Shown piece after piece: positions 59,621 through 63,803 of a stretch of DNA of 63,803 bases. The stretch's first letter is position 1, and each line of letters starts with the position of its first letter. The notes below the pieces were generated by a model. The model was given only the letters and a program-made list of their open reading frames with translations. It did no database searches and had not been told where the DNA came from. The DNA comes from SHZL01 sp963784425 (GTDB lineage: Bacteria > Pseudomonadota > Gammaproteobacteria > Xanthomonadales > SZUA-36). The position numbers and the translations under genes were made by a program. The DNA is taken from the NCBI GenBank assembly GCA_963784425.1, contig CAWARM010000009.1:1-63803 (forward strand), in the 5' to 3' direction.

Positions 59621-60860
59621 AACGCAATGCCTCCGCCGGATGAGTGGTCGACGCGCGCCACGCCGGATACAGGGTAGACAGCAGGGACATGCCCAGCGAC
59701 ATCAGCGCAAACTTGACGACATCGCCGCCACGCAAATCAGATGGCAATTCGGTGATGTAGTAAATGTCCTCCGGGAACAGGCTGAAGCCAAAAATGTGCT
59801 CCAGGAAAGGCATGACAGAACTGATGTTCGCGGCCAGCACGACTCCGCCCAGCACGCCCAGCGCAGTGCCTATGATGCCAATCAGGCTACCCTGGATGAC
59901 GAATATCCGCAGGATGGTGCCCGCCCGGGCGCCCATGGTCTTGAGAATGGCTATGTCAGCCTGCTTGTCGGTCACGACCATCACCAGCATGGAAATGATG
60001 TTAAACGCCGCCACGGCAATGATGAGTGAAAGAATCACCCACATGACCGTTTTTTCCGTGCGCACTGCCTGGAACAGGTTGCCGCGCTCTTCGGTCCAGT
60101 CACGCACTATGTACTGCCCGGTCAATTCGCTGGAAATTTCGCGCGCCGTGCGCCAGGACAGGTCCATGTCGGCCAGTTTGAGGCGGATTCCTCCAATGCT
60201 GCCGGGCTGCATGCGCAGCAATTTTGCAGCATCATCGATATGAATCAGCGCCAGCGTGTTGTCATTTTCGTACTCACCAAATTCGAAGGCGCCAACCACC
60301 GTGAACCGCCGCATCAGCGGGCTGGCCCCTACCGGTGTGGCCTTCAGCCTCGGGGCAATGACGGTGACCCGGTCACCGGGCCCCACCCGCAGTTGCGCAG
60401 CCAGGCCGATTCCCAGGAGGATGCTGTACTCGCCGGGGCGCAAGTCCGCCACGGCCCCCGTAACCATCTTGCTGCCAACTTCGGAAACACGCTCCTCATA
60501 GGCGGGGTCAATTCCACGGATCTTTGCACCCGAGGAGCCAACACCCTGCAGCCAAACACCCTCTTCTATATAAGGAGCAGCACCCAGCACCCCGGCGTGT
60601 TGCTCTACCTGCTTGATGATGGGCTGCCAATCCACCATTGCTTCGTTAACCGGTTGGATGGTGGCATGGGCGATCGCGCCCAGTATGCGGCTACGCAATT
60701 CCTTCTCGAAACCGTTCATTACCGAAATCACGGTGATCAAGGTGGTCACGCCCAGCGCGATACCCAGCATCGAAGTCAGGGAGATAAAAGAGATAAAGTG
60801 ATTACGCCGCTTGGCGCGCAGGTAACGCAGGCCAATAAAGGCTTCCAGGGGCCGGTACAT
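59613..60860 (-). CDS. lolC: Lipoprotein-releasing ABC transporter permease LolC/LolE
   Basis: The 415-residue protein has four helices around a large periplasmic domain. It has the LolC/E N-terminus FIGLRYLRAKRRNHFISFISLTSMLGIALGV (in parts), ITVISVMNGFEKELRSRILG, and the C-terminal LYPAWRASTTHPAEALRYE. Only one permease gene is present, so it may serve both LolC and LolE roles (a LolF-like single permease) or a second copy may lie elsewhere. It is the first gene of the run towards kdsB. Confidence 0.92.
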   Translation of the reverse strand: MYRPLEAFIGLRYLRAKRRNHFISFISLTSMLGIALGVTTLITVISVMNGFEKELRSRILGAIAHATIQPVNEAMVDWQPIIKQVEQHAGVLGAAPYIEEGVWLQGVGSSGAKIRGIDPAYEERVSEVGSKMVTGAVADLRPGEYSILLGIGLAAQLRVGPGDRVTVIAPRLKATPVGASPLMRRFTVVGAFEFGEYENDNTLALIHIDDAAKLLRMQPGSIGGIRLKLADMDLSWRTAREISSELTGQYIVRDWTEERGNLFQAVRTEKTVMWVILSLIIAVAAFNIISMLVMVVTDKQADIAILKTMGARAGTILRIFVIQGSLIGIIGTALGVLGGVVLAANISSVMPFLEHIFGFSLFPEDIYYITELPSDLRGGDVVKFALMSLGMSLLSTLYPAWRASTTHPAEALRYE

Positions 60861-60955
60861 GGCGCGAATTAGAGCACAGGCCGCCGGCTATCACCAGCGG
60901 TCAAAGCCCCTCCTCCCTGTAGTCAATCTGCTATGCATCGTGGGGCCCAGTTATG

Positions 60956-60985
60956 AGGTTTCATGACATCAGGTTTCATGACATC
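60956..60985 (-). repeat. 15-bp tandem duplication touching the rluC stop codon
   Basis: AGGTTTCATGACATC occurs twice head to tail (60956-60970 and 60971-60985). The second copy includes two bases of the rluC stop codon. The remaining gap to lolC (60861-60955) shows no gene. Confidence 0.85.
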
Positions 60986-61931
60986 AAGGCTCGATCGCAT
61001 CAAGGACTGCACGAAGTGCCAGGGGCAATGGCGCATGACACTCTATGGTTTGCCCTGACAACGATGCAAAGCCCAGCTGGTGCGCGTGCAGGAACAGCCT
61101 GTTGAGGCCCCGCGCTTTCCATTTTTTTTGCGAATCCTCAGTGGAGTAGCGGCTGTCTCCGGCCAGCGGCAACCCCAGGTGGGCCGCATGCACGCGAATC
61201 TGGTGGGTTCTCCCGGTGAAAATCTCCGCTTCCACGTAACTCGCGTCGGCATAGGCCTGCAGCAAACGAAAATGGGTTAATGCGTCTTTGCCTTCATCAT
61301 CGACATCAACGCTGTGTTCCTGGTCGTAGCGCACTTTCAGTACAGGCGCACTGACAACCACCCGGGGTTCCTGCATCAACCCGTCCAGCAGGCACAGGTA
61401 CCGTTTGGCGACCGTGCCCTGGCGGAATTGCGCGGAGAGGTGCCGCAGTGCTTCCCCGCTGCGGGCGAGCAAGACGCAGCCGCTGGTCTCGCGATCAATG
61501 CGATGCGCCAGTTCGGCGTATTGCCCCGGCCAGGCCTGGCGCACGGCATCAATCAGTCCCCACGGCAGACCGCTGCCTGAATGCACCGCCATGCCTGAAG
61601 GTTTGTCGATGACCAGGTAGTGCGCATCTTCATACAGCACCGCTTGCCGGACCTGTTGCAGCACTGCTCCTGCTACCCGCACGGTCCCGTCTTCCTGGGT
61701 TCGGGCAGGGGGTACACGTATTTCATCACCAGCAGCCAGCTTATGGTCTGGTTTGCAGCGCTTTCCGTTGATCCGCACTTGTCCGGTGCGGATCATGCGG
61801 TAGACGCCCGCCTTGGGAACGCCCTTGAGTTGCCGGGCAAGGAAATTATCAATGCGCTGCCCCGCGTGGTCCGGCAAGACTTCTACGTGCCGGACACCAT
61901 TCTTTCTATTCGCTTCAGTATTCAAAGACAA
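60984..61931 (-). CDS. rluC: 23S rRNA pseudouridine synthase RluC
   Basis: The protein of about 315 residues has an N-terminal S4 RNA-binding domain (GQRIDNFLARQLKGVPKAGVYRMIRTGQVRINGKR) and the RluA-family catalytic core with AHRIDRETSGCVLLAR, whose aspartate is catalytic. C-terminal GRTHQIRVHAAHLGLPLAGD is also typical. RluC modifies 23S rRNA at positions 955, 2504 and 2580 in E. coli. No in-frame ATG exists near the start; the TTG at 61931 or 61925 is the likely start, the latter with GAG seven bases ahead. It diverges from rne, as in many gammaproteobacteria. Confidence 0.92.
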   Translation of the reverse strand: MSLNTEANRKNGVRHVEVLPDHAGQRIDNFLARQLKGVPKAGVYRMIRTGQVRINGKRCKPDHKLAAGDEIRVPPARTQEDGTVRVAGAVLQQVRQAVLYEDAHYLVIDKPSGMAVHSGSGLPWGLIDAVRQAWPGQYAELAHRIDRETSGCVLLARSGEALRHLSAQFRQGTVAKRYLCLLDGLMQEPRVVVSAPVLKVRYDQEHSVDVDDEGKDALTHFRLLQAYADASYVEAEIFTGRTHQIRVHAAHLGLPLAGDSRYSTEDSQKKWKARGLNRLFLHAHQLGFASLSGQTIECHAPLPLALRAVLDAIEP

Positions 61932-61935
61932 CTCA

Positions 61936-61964
61936 TTGATAGATTGGGAAAAGGCTGTTATATT
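61936..61964 (+). promoter_or_regulatory. Sigma-70-type promoter of rne
   Basis: TTGATA (61936-61941) and TATATT (61959-61964) are separated by exactly 17 bases, close to consensus in both boxes. Transcription would begin near 61971, giving rne a leader of about 430 bases. The -35 box sits only a few bases upstream of the rluC start. Confidence 0.65.
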
Positions 61965-62398
61965 GCTGGCCTTCGGATCGTCGCGCTGGAACTAGCGAAT
62001 ACATCATCTGTCACTCCGGTCACTCTGGACTTTAGTATCGGCAAGTGTCATTGGAAAACCCAGCCTGGCTTTTTTTGGGGCCGTGGTCCCCGCCCTTCAG
62101 TTTATCCGAACATGCCTGGTCTGCGCGCGTGCGCAAGCCGGAACTGGACCATCCGGCACACAGCAAGCTGCGTTTAAGATAAAAATGCGGGGCTGAGCCA
62201 GGCAAGAACTTGAGATTCATGCAACAGCCTTTGGCCGTTGTAACGGTCCGGTAGCTGCAAAGCGAACCGGCAAATACACATTGAATAGGCATTCCTGGAA
62301 CGGCTTTACCACCGTCGGGAATATGAAACGCGTGAAACCGGGGTTTTGAGCTCCGTGAGCCCGTGTGTTCAGGCCAGGATGCCTGAGGAACAAATATA
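61965..62398 (+). ncRNA. Long 5' leader of rne (putative)
   Basis: Between the predicted promoter and the rne start lie about 430 bases without a supported gene. In E. coli a 361-base rne leader folds into hairpins that let RNase E cut its own mRNA. A comparable function is likely by position, but I did not fold it. The bases just before the start contain CCTGAGGAACAAATATA, with GAGGA as ribosome-binding site. Confidence 0.45.
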
Positions 62399-63803
62399 AT
62401 GTTAAGAATGCTGATAAACGCGACTCAGCCAGAAGAGTTGCGTGTGGCCATTGCTGATGGCCAGAACCTGATTGACCTGGATATCGAAGTCCCCGCCCTC
62501 GAACAAAAGAAATCAAACGTCTACAAAGGACGTATTACCCGCGTTGAACCCTCCCTGGAAGCCTGCTTTGTCGATTTTGGCTCTGTCCGTCACGGATTCC
62601 TGCCGCTGAAAGAAATCTGCCCGGAGTATTACCAGGCCTCGGCGCGCGGCAAGGAAGGCAAAGTATCCGTCAAGGAAGCAGTGACGGAAGGACAGGAAAT
62701 CATTGTCCAGGTCGAAAAAGAAGAACGTGGTAATAAGGGCGCCGCGCTGACCACTTACATTTCCCTGGCCGGCCGCTACCTGGTTCTGATGCCAACCAAC
62801 CCGAAGGCGGGCGGCGTATCGCGCCGCATCAGCGGCGATGAGCGGCAGGACCTGCGGGAGCAGTTGCAAAATGTAACCACCCCGGACAACGTGGGCATCA
62901 TCGTGCGCACGGCAGGAGTCGGGCGCGAGGCCGACGAACTTCAGTGGGACCTGGACTACTTGTTGCAGCTTTGGCACGCCATTGACAAGGCCTCCCACGA
63001 AAAGAAGGCGCCTTTCCTGATTTACCAGGAAAGCAACCTGTTCATCCGCGCCCTGCGCGATCATTTGCGTAACGAGATCGGCGAAATTCTGGTCGATGAC
63101 ATCACCGTATTCCAGGACGCACGCAAGTTTATCGAAGAGGTGATGCCGCACAACGTACGCAAGCTCAAGCTGTACGAAGACGATGTGCCTCTGTTCAGCC
63201 GCTACCAGATCGAAAGCCAGATCGAATCCGCGTTTGCCCGCACGGTGCACTTGCCGTCGGGTGGTTCGCTGGTCATTGACCACACCGAGGCGCTGCTGTC
63301 CATCGACATCAATTCTGCGCGCGCCACGAAAGGATCCGACATTGAAGACACCGCTTACAAGACCAACCTGGAAGCTGCGGACGAAATCGCCCGGCAGTTG
63401 AGGCTGCGCGATTTGGGCGGACTGATCGTGATCGATTTCATCGACATGATGGACCGCAAGCACCAGCGGGACGTTGAAGAGCAATTGAAAAACGCCCTGC
63501 AGATCGACAAGGCGCGGGTTCAGACTGGCCGGATTTCCCGGTTTGGCCTGATGGAAATGTCGCGTCAGCGGCTGCGCCCTTCTCTCGGTGAGTCCAGTCA
63601 GGAAACCTGTCCGCGCTGTGATGGCCATGGAACCATTCGCAGCATTGAATCCCTTGCCCTGTCCATATTGCGCCTGCTGGAAGAAGAGGCGATGAAGGAA
63701 CACACCGGCCAGGTGATTGTGCAGGCGCCGACTTCAGTGGCTAACTTCATACTGAACGAAAAGCGCAAAAACCTGACGGGCATCGAAGCACGCCATTCCG
63801 TTC
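62399..63803 (+). CDS. rne: Ribonuclease E, N-terminal part (cut by the window edge)
   Basis: An open frame of 468 codons runs from the ATG at 62399 to the end of the window. It opens MLRMLINATQPEELRVAI, then the S1 domain (SNVYKGRITRVEPSLEACFVDFG in parts, HGFLPLKEI), a 5'-sensor region, and the DNase I-like catalytic part (LSIDINSARATKGSD; GGLIVIDFIDMMD, with the metal-binding aspartates). CPRCDGHG is the zinc-link that joins subunits. RNase E starts mRNA decay and processes rRNA and tRNA. The C-terminal scaffold lies outside the window. Confidence 0.96.
   Translation, partial: MLRMLINATQPEELRVAIADGQNLIDLDIEVPALEQKKSNVYKGRITRVEPSLEACFVDFGSVRHGFLPLKEICPEYYQASARGKEGKVSVKEAVTEGQEIIVQVEKEERGNKGAALTTYISLAGRYLVLMPTNPKAGGVSRRISGDERQDLREQLQNVTTPDNVGIIVRTAGVGREADELQWDLDYLLQLWHAIDKASHEKKAPFLIYQESNLFIRALRDHLRNEIGEILVDDITVFQDARKFIEEVMPHNVRKLKLYEDDVPLFSRYQIESQIESAFARTVHLPSGGSLVIDHTEALLSIDINSARATKGSDIEDTAYKTNLEAADEIARQLRLRDLGGLIVIDFIDMMDRKHQRDVEEQLKNALQIDKARVQTGRISRFGLMEMSRQRLRPSLGESSQETCPRCDGHGTIRSIESLALSILRLLEEEAMKEHTGQVIVQAPTSVANFILNEKRKNLTGIEARHSV

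Noticed and set aside
62513..63703. Minus-strand frame of 396 codons opposite rne
   Set aside because: Antisense to RNase E, whose motifs are all intact on the plus strand.
1..63803. CRISPR arrays, intact insertion sequences or prophage genes
   Set aside because: No regularly spaced repeats, transposase, integrase or phage structural genes were seen on reading through.

Overview
The window looks like chromosome of a gammaproteobacterium with an aerobic-to-microaerobic lifestyle and a GC content in the high fifties by eye. The evidence is the gene order lolC-lolD-comEC-exbB-exbD-msbA-lpxK-kdsB, the sdhCDAB-sdhE-ygfX group, ygfZ, and rluC divergent from rne. I cannot name the order or genus. 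No tRNA, rRNA, CRISPR array or intact transposon was seen.

Layout. Bases 1-14950 are mostly accessory: a truncated Na+/solute symporter, a two-domain APH-plus-kinase protein, several secreted proteins, a ParD/ParE-type module, a sugar-dehydrogenase-like exoprotein with Ig and PA14 domains, and a TPR-sulfotransferase. Bases 14973-23149 (minus) encode a six-subunit membrane complex related to hydrogenase-4 and complex I, with an arginase gene coupled at its 3' end. Its large subunit lacks the cysteine pairs that hold the NiFe site, so it is a hydrogenase-related complex, not a hydrogenase. A cytochrome b561-like gene diverges from it. Bases 24085-28214 hold a Phd/ParE-type module and two secreted proteins that share a C-terminal domain with the protein at 11618-12715.

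Bases 28270-46137 (minus) form a respiratory block. In transcription order it reads sdhCDAB, sdhE, ygfX, fixL, fixJ, a degenerate receiver gene, a HiPIP gene, then ccoN-O-Q-P, a small membrane protein, ccoG, fixH/ccoH, ccoI, ccoS, a SafE-like gene, a CcoA-type copper importer and nnrS. This puts a heme-based O2 sensor between a respiratory dehydrogenase and the high-affinity cbb3 oxidase with its copper-supply and assembly genes. Bases 46281-63803 are housekeeping: ygfZ, a methyltransferase, ispG, pgsA, uvrC, kdsB, lpxK, msbA, exbD, exbB, comEC, lolD, lolC, rluC and the first 468 codons of rne with a long leader.

Two sequence-level patterns run through the window. Five otherwise intact genes are broken by single frameshifts (near 4831, 21370, 23832, 28785 and 42925). 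These include sdhB, so some or all may be sequencing or assembly errors. Four short tandem duplications (15-19 bp units) also occur, three of them on start or stop codons.
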